Below are positions 46,397 through 57,668 of a DNA stretch of 64,000 nt, in pieces. This stretch comes from Cerrena zonata (taxonomy: Eukaryota; Basidiomycota; Agaricomycetes; Polyporales; Cerrenaceae): contig JASBNA010000019.1 of assembly GCA_038087015.1 (NCBI GenBank), forward strand, positions 496,001-560,000, in the 5' to 3' direction. Made by a program: the position numbers and the translations under genes. Below the pieces are notes generated by a model. It did not search any database. It was not told where the DNA came from and saw nothing but the letters and a program-made list of their open reading frames with translations. Within the stretch, counting starts at the first letter, position 1; every line of letters begins with the position of its first letter.

Positions 46397-47030
46397 ATGA
46401 CGGACCAGTACAGGGTAAGTCTGGTATCTACATATGAGTATATTCCGTCTATTAACAACTTTCCATGATTAGTTCGATTTACCTCCTCGTTTCATGGGTG
46501 GCTACACTATCCCGCTCAGGATAGCGAGGGACAAGTTATTAGTTAGCCTGAACTATGAATTTAACCCCCCAGACTGGGCATCGCACCATTGTGATCCGGG
46601 TACAAAAAGAGAAGGAGATACGCTGAAGATCCACTTCAACAACTACTTCTCCGAGCGCAAAGACCTTCATCCATGTTATGCATATCACCCAGATAGTGAA
46701 ATCCCGGGACACATGTGGATAGCCACACATTCAGAGGCCGATTGGCCTGATGGCAGTGGTAACTTACAAGAGAATGAACACGATCTCAAGATCAAGGAGT
46801 TTCTCTTGACGGAGGGGAAACTCGATGCCAAAGATTTAGAGTGGTGCTGCCTGTGGACAAAGATTTCCACTTTGCGCGAGCAAGCGTTGATTCCGGACAC
46901 GGTGCCCTATGAAAAGATGTTCTGGGCGAAGCTTAACACTGTTGAAGAAGTGAAGAGGTATTTCGAGAATGCTCGACGCTTAACTGCGGAATACTATCAC
47001 CTGGACCTCATACTCGGATCAACTAATTAG
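46397..47030 (+). CDS. Uncharacterised family U1, copy 2, 3' end replaced by transposon
   Basis: Exons 46,397-46,414 (18 nt) and 46,473-47,030. It carries all core blocks of copy 1 (Gly-Gly-Tyr, Ile-Ala-Arg-x-Lys-Leu, Phe-Leu-Leu-Thr-Glu-Gly-Lys-Leu-Asp, Met-Phe-Trp-Ala-Lys-Leu). The reading frame runs into element 2 at 46,998, and the last ten codons and TAG (47,028-47,030) are from the transposon's inverted repeat. The host codons before the break end Ala-Glu-Tyr-Tyr. The native continuation lies at 58,322-58,363. So the protein exists in altered form, lacking 13 native C-terminal residues, and could still be stable since the conserved core is intact. Confidence 0.78.
46990..46997. repeat. 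Left target-site duplication AATACTAT
   Basis: The 8 bases before the left inverted repeat are identical to the 8 bases (58,314-58,321) after the right inverted repeat. An 8-bp duplication is the length reported for Zisupton-type transposons. Confidence 0.9.
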
Positions 47031-47642
47031 ATGATGGTATGAACTTTTTCTCCCTAGCTAATTGGCCTCGAATGCCTATGATCCCACTACCTCCAATATC
47101 CCTACCAAGATTGTTTGCGTTATTCCCCTTTGAGTTATCAATATCTCCAGTCGCACTAAGTTGTTTTCTGACATACGGCAGCTCGGCTCCCGGCTTTTAT
47201 TCCCGTGTGATCTGTCTGTTCCAGGCCCTCGCGTGGCTTCCCTCCTCCGGCCCCGCCCTCGCATGGCTATCCCCCTTCCGTCCCGCCGTCCCGTCCCTCC
47301 TCCCCCGCCATCAACACTTGATCGCTGGCGCTTGGCGCACCCCCGCCGCCACTCCCCGCCGCCAACGTCTAACTCACTCAGTACACTGCCGATCAGCATG
47401 ATCTTGGTATCGTTCGAATGCTACTGACGTGTAGATTACGATTCTTTGTATGTTATACTCTTAGTACTAGTATATATGTGCTGGAGCGCGTATGTCTTCT
47501 ATGCAAAGTTAGGGTATGATTATGTAAGCTAAATACAACGGTTGTAAGCACATCAGTAACAATAGCACTATACAACTTTGTTATCGTGTGCTTGCACCCA
47601 TCATTAAGTCAGTCATCGCATGCATCAATATGTTGTCGCATG
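46998..47642 (+). repeat. Left terminal inverted repeat of element 2
   Basis: 645 bp, almost identical to the reverse complement of 57,669-58,313; the two differences seen are in AGTCAGTC/AGTCAATC and CGCATGC/CGCGTGC close to the inner end. A segment at about 47,215-47,400 is very GC-rich and contains pyrimidine-rich CCTCC and CCCGCC runs, unlike the rest of the element. The arm supplies the new end of the U1 copy 2 reading frame. The open frames within the arm occur in both arms and are not taken as genes. Confidence 0.93.
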
Positions 47643-48223
47643 GTATCAACCAACAAGCTTATGCAAGACGTGTCACATCTTGTCACGGACTGAATGTATA
47701 AACTCCCCATGTTCAACTCCGTCTCCCCACCGCCTCTTCACCTTGCCAGGGAGGCTTGCATCAACAAGACGGCTGCGAACGGCCTCTTGTCTGATGTAGT
47801 GCTCTCAATACAATACACTTACTAGTATCATCACTTATACTTATAGCGTGCATGTCACACGTCACATGCATATGCGTGCCGCACTGCGAAAGGCGTATTT
47901 GTATTCACTTGTGCATGTCATGTCGTGGTTGGTATCCTCTATAACCTCTGGGTTATAGCGGTAAGTACTTGTTTGTTCATGTCGGTCTAAGTTCGTTGTT
48001 CAAAGTTGTTGTGACTGCATCATAGGCGCCCGTTCCCAGCGAATCATATCACAGTACTCAGAGTAATTGATGGGGCTGGTGATTGAGACTATGGACTCAT
48101 TGTATACACAAGTAGTACACCGTGTTATCAGGATCACTAACTGATTGAATGGTTTATTTTGCGAGTCCCACAAAACATAAGGTAGAAGATAAGATGTGTT
48201 TTTCTAAGCAAGTATGTAATATT
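47643..48223. other. Non-coding zone between left inverted repeat and first gene of element 2
   Basis: About 580 bases with no gene. It is rich in GCATG and CACATGC words (for example near 47,855-47,880), which may be subterminal binding sites for the transposase. Otherwise nothing recognised. Confidence 0.35.
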
Positions 48224-50479
48224 TTACAACGCCCATTGATGATAACTACCCCCCATCACCGGACCTTGTGTAGTCGTTGAGACAGCGCCGCCAGCAGGGG
48301 GAACAATACCACCCAACGACATTGAACCAGCGAAGGAGGCCGTACTACCAGATGAGAATGAAGAGGGTGTTGGAGGGAGGCTTGCGTTGATTGTTGAAGA
48401 CGTGCCAAACGTCCGAGACGGAGGAGTTCCAGGGGAGCTCATCGTTGGGGAGGCGCCAGTAACCTGTGGTTGACCGATGGCACCCTCGACGGGTTCGACC
48501 TGACGCGTGCGACTTGAAGGCACTCCCTTGTCTCTTCGAAGTTTGCGGGGCTGAGGACGTTGATGAGTAGCAGTCGGAATAGTGGGGATAGCAGCTGCAG
48601 GTGCAGCTGCAGGGACGATGGTGGGAGGTGAAGGGGAAGTTCCAGGTGTAGCAGCAGGGGTGGTAGTCGAAGGACATGCCTTCCTTTTCACACCTTTGTC
48701 AGATCGCTGCTTGCGAGGTTTACGGACTCGAGCGTTGGGAGTGATTATGGGAGCAGCAGATGTAACAATAGGAGGCGAAGAAAAGGAAGTAGTGGAGACG
48801 AAGGATGTAGGTGGAGTAGTAGAGGGAGGTGTAGGAGAAGCAGTGTTGGGAGTAGATGAGGACGTGGTAGCACTATCACGGTTGCTTGGATGTTGGGAGG
48901 GAATATGGATGTCGTCGAAGACTCCCGGAAGAGTGATGGTCACACTCTTCACAGGGAGCGGTTGTGTAGACCGGCGGTATAGTCTCCACTCGGCATCGGT
49001 GAGGACGCGAAAAAGGGGCGGTGCGTCCACGTTTGAGAGTCGGTCATAAAGCGTTCTGAGCTCGACAAGGCCAAGCTTGTGGGGGGTACAGAAAGAAGGG
49101 AGAGGCCAGTTCTCGCAGATGATGTGATGACGTTCCGTCATCTGTTCGTGAAAGTCCTGGTAGTGCATCTTGGGTATGAGGGTGGGTGCAGCAACATGTC
49201 CTGTGAATATGAAATGTTATTGAGGGGTAGTGGCTGATGAGGAACGTTTGGGGTACTCACGGACTTGGTCAAGGATCAGTGAACTGCACGCAGACTTCAG
49301 TCTTGACATTTCGGCCGCCTGCGAGGTCTTTAACCCTGGTGAGATTTATTTGTCAGCGGGCGATACAATCAATGTCGGGAGCGCTCGAAATTCACCTTCT
49401 ATGCCAAGTAAGCAGTACGACTCAAACCTAGTCACCCATGCACTCGGAAGCTGGTTGAAGCATGTGTTGAAGAAATCTGTACCCTTCTCCGATGTGGACA
49501 AAACGAACGGACGGTTGTACTGCTCCTGGTCGGATCGAACGGCGAATAGCAAGACCTCAAGGCCGGTGCGAAGATACAAATCCTTCACCTGAGTTATGTC
49601 AACATTGGTGCGTGTCATATTGGCTAAAGCTGACTTACCATGTTCTCCATAGTGAGCAGAGAGGTCCTGACGTCGTGAAATGCAGAGATGGTGCTATCAT
49701 GCTTCATGACATCCTTAACCTCACGCGCCTCTGTCATCTCTTGTACGCGAGCATCGGTGAACGCATTACGTTCCTCCACGGACATTGCCTCCCAGGCAGC
49801 CTTCAGCTTTGGGGCGATGTCAGGATCGCTGGCCTTCTTCTTCGGAACGCCTTCGGGTAGCACTGAGAAGATAAAAAAAATAGGTAAGTTATATTATGAA
49901 GACTCGCTCGTAAGAAGGCATACCAGCATTGATGGCTTCCAAGGTTAATGCAACAAACGCATTCCATCGGCTCACCTTACGCTCAGACTTTGCGATCCGA
50001 GCGTTCTGCATCATACGGTGGTACCAATGATGTGCGTTGTAGCCAAAGTCTGTTGCGAGACCAACTGCCAGAGACCAGATGGTCGCATCGCAGTCTTTCA
50101 AACGATCATTGAGGCGTTTCCGCCTCTCTGCTCGCTTCTTACCTTGGGCCATTTTTTCAGCAGGGGTGAGCTTGTGGTAGACGCGAGTCCTCTTGAGCTT
50201 GAGGTGAACATCAGTCCGACTTCTCGAGGTAAGAATTCTACGATGCTTTGGTGCAAGACGGCGCATCAAGACGCGAGTTGTCTCAATGACGACCATCTTT
50301 CGAGACGTAACAAGGGGACAGCTAGGAGGGGGGGCTGTTCTCTCGAATGGATTGGTGTGGTTTTTAGGGTGTCCGTGCTTTGCAATCGGCCGACTTGCAA
50401 GACATTGCGCCATCGTTTTTTTGCTTGCCATAGGTACACGCACCGGGACAAGCTTCTTCCCCAAGATTCGCTGACTCAT
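48224..50479 (-). CDS. KDZ-element accessory protein with HMG-like segment
   Basis: ATG at 50,477-50,479; exons about 50,479-49,925, 49,863-49,640, 49,590-49,400 and 49,190-48,224, the joins being approximate. After a basic N-terminal tail, the segment from Val-Ser-Arg-Trp-Asn-Ala-Phe (about 49,970) to Ala-Ala-Trp-Glu-Ala-Met-Ser-Val-Glu-Glu-Arg-Asn-Ala-Phe (about 49,780) looks like an HMG-box-type DNA-binding domain. The middle contains Ile-Ser-Ala-Phe-His-Asp-Val-Arg and Gly-Leu-Glu-Val-Leu-Leu-Phe-Ala-Val-Arg-Ser-Asp, known to me from hypothetical proteins next to KDZ transposases. The C-terminal third is Pro/Ser/Thr-rich with repeated Lys-Leu-Arg-Arg-Asp-Lys-Gly-like basic patches. It probably bends or marks element DNA; the role is inferred. 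Confidence 0.68.
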
Positions 50480-51015
50480 AACAACGGCAGAAATTTAATC
50501 GCCACCACCATCGCATGGATTACCATCACCACCATCACGTCGCTATCATCCTGTCTGCCCGGTGGACCACACCTGTAAGTTTATACTCCCTACCATAGCT
50601 CTACGTACCTACTAACATTATTGTACACAAACGTAGCTGTTTGTGTACCTGCTGTACTCTACGTACTCAGCTCAACTGTGACATTGAATGCAAATTGAAG
50701 TAGGTCGGATCTTCATGGGCAATGGGCTGTCCCTGGTGGCTTAGAACAATGTGATTGCAATGCGATAAGCCCAATGTAAATTTGTTGAAGCGGACCAGTT
50801 CCATCCGAAGGGCGTTCAATATCTTCATGTAATGTCAGCCGACCAATGAGCACTGCCTTGGAAAATATGAAACGGTTGTGACCTATGAAATTTCATCTAC
50901 TAATGTGCTTGATGTTGTACAAGACCATAACAAACGAAGGTTATAGCTTAAGAATAAAATGCTATACGAATACATTGATACCGAACTTTGAAATCCTCCC
51001 TGCAGTTTGAGGCCT
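50480..51015. other. Spacer within element 2
   Basis: About 540 bases between two minus-strand genes. It should contain the promoter of the HMG-like gene (on its left) and the 3' end of the gene at 51,016. No other gene seen. Confidence 0.4.
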
Positions 51016-51902
51016 TCAGAATCGATAGACACGACGAAATTCTGTCTTGTTGACACTATAGATGAATGATTATTAAGTCGGTTACGTAGTAGAAATAATA
51101 GAAGAACATACCAACAACCGCCAGAGACGAGCTCCTTGAAACGTGACGCCAATAGAGGGATGTGAGCACCCTGTTCATAGAGGTGGATTTCTTGGTGATA
51201 TATGGCAACTGTACGACGCCTCGAATGAACTTCTAGCTTCCATTCATGTGTGCCCTTGAGCTCGTCGTTGAAACGCATCCACCGCCACGCACGGCTAAGT
51301 TCACCTTTACGCAATACTTGCAGCTCCTTGACATACGCATCGACCCAGTTCTCCTTTGTAAAGCATGGGATCCTAGCATACTGCTCGGCAAGTTGGAATT
51401 TGAGAGAAGTCAATTCCTCTGATAGCTTGCGTTCAGCTGCCTCCATTTTGTCAGTACACTCTGGGTCACGTCCTGCACCGCGTCGACAAATGCGATTTTC
51501 GAAAACACTGTAGATGATATAAGAATGTGAGGATGCCGCCAATAAAATTTGAGAACTGAGAGTTTGAAGACATACGGTAGCACTCCATCGAGCTCATCTG
51601 CTTTACGTTGGCGAAGAGCTTCCAATTCATGTTTACTGAGCTTCCGGCGAGTCAAGCGACGTATCTTATTATAACGGTTTTGGTATTGACGGCGAGCTTC
51701 CGTATTCCTAACAAGTTTTTAGTATTTTATAGTAAAGTTAGAACCGGGTAGGTAGGTAGGTAAGGTAGGTGACTTACTTTGCATAGTATGACTCCGACTC
51801 GTTATTACACTTGCAAGCTGCTTTGCTCTTCCGTTCTGATGGTGAGTCAGTACACGAGAGCTACACATCTTCGAGGTAGCACTCACTCCTAGTACTTGGC
51901 AT
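51016..51902 (-). CDS. Small basic accessory protein of element 2
   Basis: Five exons join with canonical borders: ATG at 51,900-51,902, then Lys-Ser-Lys-Ala-Ala-Cys-Lys-Cys followed by Ser-Tyr-Tyr-Ala-Lys, a strongly basic helix (Asn-Thr-Glu-Ala-Arg-Arg-Gln-Tyr-Gln-Asn-Arg-Tyr) and an Arg/Lys-rich stretch, then a mixed helical region with Arg-Ile-Cys-Arg-Arg-Gly and Trp-Arg-Trp-Met-Arg-Phe. TGA is at 51,016-51,018. The basic helix is like the contact helix of a bZIP protein, but there is no Leu zipper. One intron carries a GTAG tetranucleotide run (about 51,748-51,775). I do not recognise the family; a DNA-binding role is a guess from charge. Confidence 0.55.
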
Positions 51903-52640
51903 ATTCCACGTTGGAGGGAAGCTGAGAGACGATAACTTGAAGAGCGAACGACCCAGCCTTAAAAGTAAAAATAAGAGGAGGTAAGCGGTTTAAGGGAACG
52001 TCTTTGTGACTTACTTCCGTATACCTCAGGCTCACGATGCATATAATGACCTACATTTCTCTTACTAGTTTATTCCTAACCTATGCTGAGTTAGAACAAA
52101 TAAATAAAAATATGATTGTTTCATACCACTCTCCTTAGATTGACGCCAACATTTACATTGCTGTTTGAGACAAAACATGTTCAAGAACGTGTAGAGAGCA
52201 CAACACGAGCAGTCTCTGGTGCAAAATTTTGGAGGCATACAGTTCAGAGGTGCCCTGAGAGGGTTCCGAGCAGGGGAAACCTCTGCGACTTTGTGTTCCC
52301 CATACCCGTCATCCAGTAACGTCGAGAACTAGCAGTCCAGGGGTGAAGAAAACATCACGGAAACCATGTTCCCAGAACATGAGCGATGATGTAAATTACA
52401 TGAGGGGACTGAGAGCTTTAGAAGACATTGCCCCATATTACTGGTGAACTTTGAAGGTCATGGGAAAGGGTGGTAGCATTCTATGTTCGGATAGGCGTGT
52501 ACGCCGAGTTCAAGGGAATTTGAAGTACTGAGCTACACGCCCAAACGTTGTTCGCTCTCGATTCTTGCACTTTCTCATCAGAACCCCCAGAAATATCATA
52601 CAAATGTCATTTTAAACTTTCATTGGCATACTTGGTGTGT
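51903..52640. other. Spacer within element 2
   Basis: About 740 bases without a supported gene; one open frame at 52,116-52,319 has no features of a protein. It must hold the promoter of the gene at 51,902 and the 3' region of the gene ending at 52,641. Confidence 0.4.
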
Positions 52641-53992
52641 CTACATGCTATCTAAGTCCAACCGTTCTCTATACGGGATGTTATCACCATCTGGCATCTC
52701 GATTTGGTCAAACAAGAAGCCTGCCTCCATATGACACATTCCATGCCCGACCATTTCAATGATGAAGGCACGACAAGGATTGTCAGCTTCCAAACGTGCA
52801 TCCTTATATGCGAAATAAAGCCTCAGGATGGTTGAAAGTTCACATCCGTACATATCAACTATCCTGTCTGCGCGTGAGCCGAGGGATGGGACGGAGACGG
52901 TTCCTGATGGGATGGCATTGTATGACCGGATGACGCGACCCTCGATATCACGGACACGAACAAAAGCATAATCTAAGAGCATCCTGTCAATCAGTAACAG
53001 CATGCAGTGCATTACCATCGCAAATACATACCATGGGGCCAAGAATGAGAGTCGTAGCCCAACGCCCACACAGGGATCGACTCAAATATGTCCCGTTCAT
53101 TTTCTTTGTAGAGAAAGTTATTGAGAAGTTCGAAGATCGGGAATTGAGCACTTACCAGCAGCATGAGAAGTCGTTGGTAGACTGAGTCCTTCTGCATAAT
53201 AAGACGGCGGAGCAGTATCCGGAACAACCAGGGAGGGTGTATCAGAAGATGTGCGGCCTTCTGAAGCTGTCAGTGAACGCGAAGGTGGGGATTGAGAGGA
53301 GCCGAGTGATAACCGAGACAGATCAAGACTAATGTCTTGCGTATCGGAAACAGGACGGGGGAATTCGAAAACCTGGCTCCAGGGATAACTAATGTTTTTC
53401 TTGTGACAGAGAAGGACGAGCGCATCGACAAATGTTTTTGCTCGCGCAACTTTGCTCCATGTGAACTGGAAGTGATGCGGATGAGCATCGTCCCTGTATT
53501 TCAATAAGTGTTCTCTCTTTACGTAAGAGTTCTTCCTGAGAAGATGGACGTACCATGACAGATAGATGCAAGGACGCTCAAGCCTATTGAATAGACTGGC
53601 GTAGCAGTCAATCGTGCTCTTGCCGTCATGTACAAACAGACCACAAGCCAATGCACTCCCCATTAGAGTTGCTTCAATCGTCGTCTTATCGCTGTGTTCT
53701 ATCATCCGCACAAGACTTTGCAACATCCAAACCTCATTCGCTTCCGCTTCAGATCGACAATGAACTGAGATCAGAAAACTGTCCCCTTTATATTTCGTGC
53801 GAGGGAACGTAGGACATCTGAGAGAAGAGATCGGTCTGTAACAGTCTCATTATCATCGATACGAGCTTGAACTTACGTTGCCAATGTGTAGGTCCCTGCC
53901 ATACCACTGCCTAATACGACAATACGAACATTGTCATCGGGAGTAGGGGGGAATACTGGCTTGGGATAGGTACGTTGGGATTGGCTCATCAT
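52641..53992 (-). CDS. Unknown accessory protein of element 2
   Basis: ATG at 53,990-53,992. Exons about 53,992-53,879, 53,822-53,555, 53,494-53,156, 53,112-53,015 and 52,982-52,641; the fourth and fifth joins are uncertain. The N-terminal part has Val-Leu-Gly-Ser-Gly-Met-Ala-Gly, which looks like a nucleotide-binding loop but may be chance, since no Rossmann fold follows. A later segment, Cys-Ile-Tyr-Leu-Ser-Trp-Asp-Asp-Ala-His-Pro-His (formed over a splice at about 53,555), resembles the RNase H1 N-terminal (viroplasmin) domain. A Ser/Thr-rich linker follows. The last exon has a folded-looking region with Met-Tyr-Gly-Cys-Glu and Met-Val-Gly-His-Gly-Met-Cys-His. It shares a 164-bp divergent promoter with the transposase. 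Confidence 0.5.
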
Positions 53993-54156
53993 GGTTGAGG
54001 CACTTTTGAACGTCACGGTCTTCACAGTATTTCAACTTCAACGTAGTGCTGCAGTACAGTATCAATGATGACACTGCCACAGTTGATCGAGTGATCGGAC
54101 AATCACCAGCGTACCAAACTGTGAGTCCAACATACATTCGCGACATTAGAATTCCA
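53993..54156. promoter_or_regulatory. Divergent promoter between transposase and accessory gene of element 2
   Basis: Only 164 bases separate the ATG codons of the minus-strand gene and the transposase. It therefore probably drives both. No TATA box was identified. The transposase may have a short 5' exon here, since the frame is open from GTG at 54,046. Confidence 0.4.
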
Positions 54157-57100
54157 ATGCCAAAAGATTTTACTCGGCAAAAGCAGATGCGACCGGGTGT
54201 AAGTCGTCAAGTTCGGACGACAACTTTTACACATCCCTCTCACTCTGCCAATGCGCCATCTGAATCCTACCATAGCTCACATAGGGTCACAAGGGTACTC
54301 GGACATAGAGACATGCTGTTAGAGGCTCAGAAAGCGAAGGAACATCTCAAAGAAAAGATGCGATGTAAGTACAGCCCAATCTTCAATTTTCCGAAGCTAT
54401 CTCACTATCCAATATTTATTGCTAGCACTGAGCACCGCATCTCGCAAGCTCCTAGAGGAATTACAGCAGGAGGCAGGAGCTTGTGTCATGAACGATGAGT
54501 TCGTACATGAAGATTATGAGTCTATGCAGTTTAACCCTCCCGATGATGATGCGGAATGGGCTAACGAGACTGAGAGTCCGTCTCCACAAATGGAGATAGT
54601 TCACGCTATAAAGGACTTCCGGCTCCATCTGTGAGTTTATTGGTACTTCTGCGACTCCGTTATTATCTGACAATACTATAGGCTTAAGGGCTACCGAAGA
54701 CGTCCGGCTCAGAGCTGGAAAGAACGCCGCAAGCAGGAGATGCATGGATGGGACCCGCTAATTGACCGCTTAGCAGATGCCTTTCTCACTTGGAAATATG
54801 GAACCTCAAGTTCGGATTCTACCCCTTTCCCCGAGCTAAGCCATGAATACGACTACTCACTCGCTGTGTACGAGATCTTCACTCTCGAGTCCAAGGTGAC
54901 CATCAGTCGGCTATCTTCAAGCACATCTATACCAGTCGACTTTGCCGCTTATGGATACCTCACCAAGACTCCAACCTCCCCCACTATTGCAGTAGGGTTT
55001 CGTACGCTGGAACTTTTCCATCGCTTGCGACAACGGCAGCCCTCTTTGAGTGTAGAGGCGTTTACCAAGGTAATCTGTGATTATTACCAGGTGCGTCGAA
55101 GTTTCTTGAAGACATACAATGGATCTCTGAAGGAATCCTCAATAGGTCCCCTATCGACGCCATCTTCGAACCATTCTCGCTGAAACCTACGAAGTCTTTG
55201 TTCGTATTCAACGCGTCATTCACAAACGCGTGATGTCATCGCTGGGTTGGGATGGTGAGAATTGGAGAGTTTCCAACTCATGCCCGGCATGTTGCTATCA
55301 GGTAAATCTAATGCATTAAATTGCAATGTGGATTCACTGACACCGTCAATATAGCTTCAAAACGAGGCCCCTATGAAGTTCAGCCGACTCTGGGCTCATG
55401 ATGGGAATAACAGTTTGAAAAGGATGTTGCCCGTTGGTAATCGCATTGCGGCCGATACGCGCGTATATAACAGTGACTATATCCTTCCTCGGGAATTTGT
55501 CAACAAGTTTGCCGATGAAGTGAAGTCAAGGCCAAAGGACAAGCGGGAACGTCATCGAGAGATGCAGGCTGATGGTTCCGAAGACGAAAACGAAGATGAG
55601 GCTCAGGACGACCCAGTAATGACGACTGGAGAAAATCAAGAAGGCGACCCAACTGATGGTGTCCAGGCTACGGCTCATCGCGACATTAGCCAGTGCGTGA
55701 AGAATTGGAAGGCAGCGGCATCCGACGAGAAGAAGAGGTCTTGGGCCATCTTCGACGAGACGGGGATCTATGCCAGTGCCTGTAGGCATGGTATTATACT
55801 TTGGATCGCTGACATGGTTCGGAGTGGTGAACTGTGAGTTGTTCTCTATTTCTATCCCGACATGATATTTACGTTGCATTTTCTAGTGCAAAATACCCTC
55901 TTGCGATCCTTGCTAAGGCCCTTGAGGTTTTACCGGCCCGCTCAGCCGGTGGTATGGACATTGCCTGTGGTTTCGCCATTACCGCCGCGAACTCATCCCT
56001 CGCCGAGCCCATCATTGCGAAGGGGCACAAATTTGTCGTCAACGCATTCCATGGATACTCTCACAACTATCAGTGCCAACGGAAGAACCATCCAACTGTT
56101 GTAGAGGGAGTCGGACTTGAGGACTTTGAGACGATGGAACGTACGTTCAGTTCTTCAAATGGATTGGCGCCTAGTACCCGCTTTGCTTCGGCATTTCGTC
56201 GCACCCTCTTCACCGATGTCTTCTTCTCCCGTTGGGACCAAGATAAGTACAGTAACCTGGGAACATTTGTATTGAATAATTATCGACAAGCTTTGAAGAT
56301 CCTTGAGGACGATGTCCTTGCTTTCGAGGACGCGAAGCTAGCTCTTAATGTCTCTGATGATGACCTTGACCTATGGGAAAAGGAGCAAGAAGAATTCTTT
56401 GCAAATCTTGGTAAAGAACCAGAAGTTAACAGTCTCCGAGTTGAATATGTAGAGCTTCTTCAAGCTCTAGAGAAAGCAGCAAATGAGAAGGCCAATGCTA
56501 ACTCCGCATTTTTGGGTAATGCAGGACCATCTCCCTTTATATCGGAGTCTCCATCGTCAAATCAAGCGGCGTACGAGAAAGCCATCTCTGCGACGAGAAA
56601 ACTGGAGACGCGACGCCGTGTCACTCGCGAGCGCTACGACAACATTCTTCACGATGTTGTTGAAATGGAAGTTCAACTACAGATCTCACGCCGATGGGTT
56701 TCTGGCGAAACGGAATACGTGGACGCCCTCAAGTACATTGCAGAACGTACTTACCTTAGAGCTCTTGACCGGGTTCAGCAACTGGTTGTCCAACGGTTGT
56801 TCGAACTCCACAAGATGAATTTGTCTGGTACAGGTAAGACTTAATTTGATTTATCCCACTGTTTCAATACTAAGATTGTCGAAGCTTACAGAACAAGGAC
56901 CTTTCTTGCAAAGTCCTTACAGACAAGGTCCAAGGCCATACGCAGAGCTGTCGCGAACTATAACGCTGCTGCTGCTGTCCTCAACCCCCCTCGTGAACGC
57001 ATCAATATGGCCGATATATCACAGTATAACCTCATCGAGCAATTTGCTCTTCTGCAGGACACTCGTAACGACATTCGTGACAAACCCTGGGCCAAGCCCT

Positions 57101-57618
57101 TGTATCGTGAAGTCCTGAGGCTTCGCCATCGTATTGCCCGAGCCAAAGAAGAGGAGATTCGGTGCAATATAGAGACGCGGCGTCTCCATACTAGTATTTA
57201 TGACCAGGCCGCATTATTCAAGACAACCCTAACAACACTGAAGTCACATGTAAGTCCTATCTATGGTGCTGTTCGAGACTATGCGACAGAGCGAACACGC
57301 GTCAACCAAGCGTTGCTCGAGAGGGTACAACAAATCCACCGACTAGATGGATTCACTGGGGATGTAACACGGGGAGTTCGCGTTGGATCTACAGAAGCAA
57401 TGGCGACAGCTGACGAGGAGGTGCAGACTGGTGTGGAAGACGATGGGAATGACGGGGACAATGAGCCGGGCACTTGGGTAGACGAGGATGATTTGGCAGT
57501 CGCGGCAGGGCTTGATGCTGATGACTCCGATGTTGAAGAGGACGATGTTGAACATGATGAGGAGTTCCAACGAGAGGTGAGGGGTATGGAGAATTTCTTC
57601 CAGACATTGTCTCTATGA
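54157..57618 (+). CDS. KDZ transposase with CxC1 cysteine cluster
   Basis: The DNA transposase of element 2. I start at ATG 54,157, the first in frame; 54,046 is GTG. Exons follow to about 54,371, 54,432-54,630, 54,682-55,090, 55,148-55,300, 55,354-55,833, 55,887-56,831 and from about 56,883 to TGA at 57,616-57,618. The CxC1-type region includes Gln-Ser-Trp-Lys-Glu-Arg-Arg and Asn-Ser-Cys-Pro-Ala-Cys-Cys-Tyr (55,285-55,300). Family blocks in order: His-Asp-Gly-Asn-Asn-Ser-Leu-Lys-Arg-Met (about 55,395), Phe-Asp-Glu-Thr-Gly-Ile-Tyr-Ala-Ser-Ala-Cys-Arg-His-Gly (55,755), Met-Asp-Ile-Ala-Cys-Gly (55,955), Ala-Phe-His-Gly-Tyr-Ser-His-Asn-Tyr-Gln-Cys-Gln (56,040) and Gly-Leu-Glu-Asp-Phe-Glu-Thr-Met-Glu-Arg-Thr-Phe (56,115). 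A long coiled coil and an acidic tail follow. No stop breaks the frame. It differs clearly from the CxC2 enzyme of element 1. Confidence 0.88.
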
Positions 57619-57668
57619 TAGAGGCGTCCCTTAGATATTTAAAAGTATATTCAATTGTAATCAAGCCT

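Noticed and set aside
47039..47427. Open frames of 88, 107 and 120 codons in the left inverted repeat, repeated identically in the right arm (57,884-58,272)
   Set aside because: They overlap on both strands, are low-complexity products of the GC-rich segment, and are identical only because the arms are identical. No protein feature supports them.
53870..53920. Gly-x-Gly-x-x-Gly-like motif at the start of the accessory gene, suggesting a dehydrogenase or FAD fold
   Set aside because: The following sequence has no Rossmann pattern and an intron follows at once. The motif is too short to support an enzyme call.
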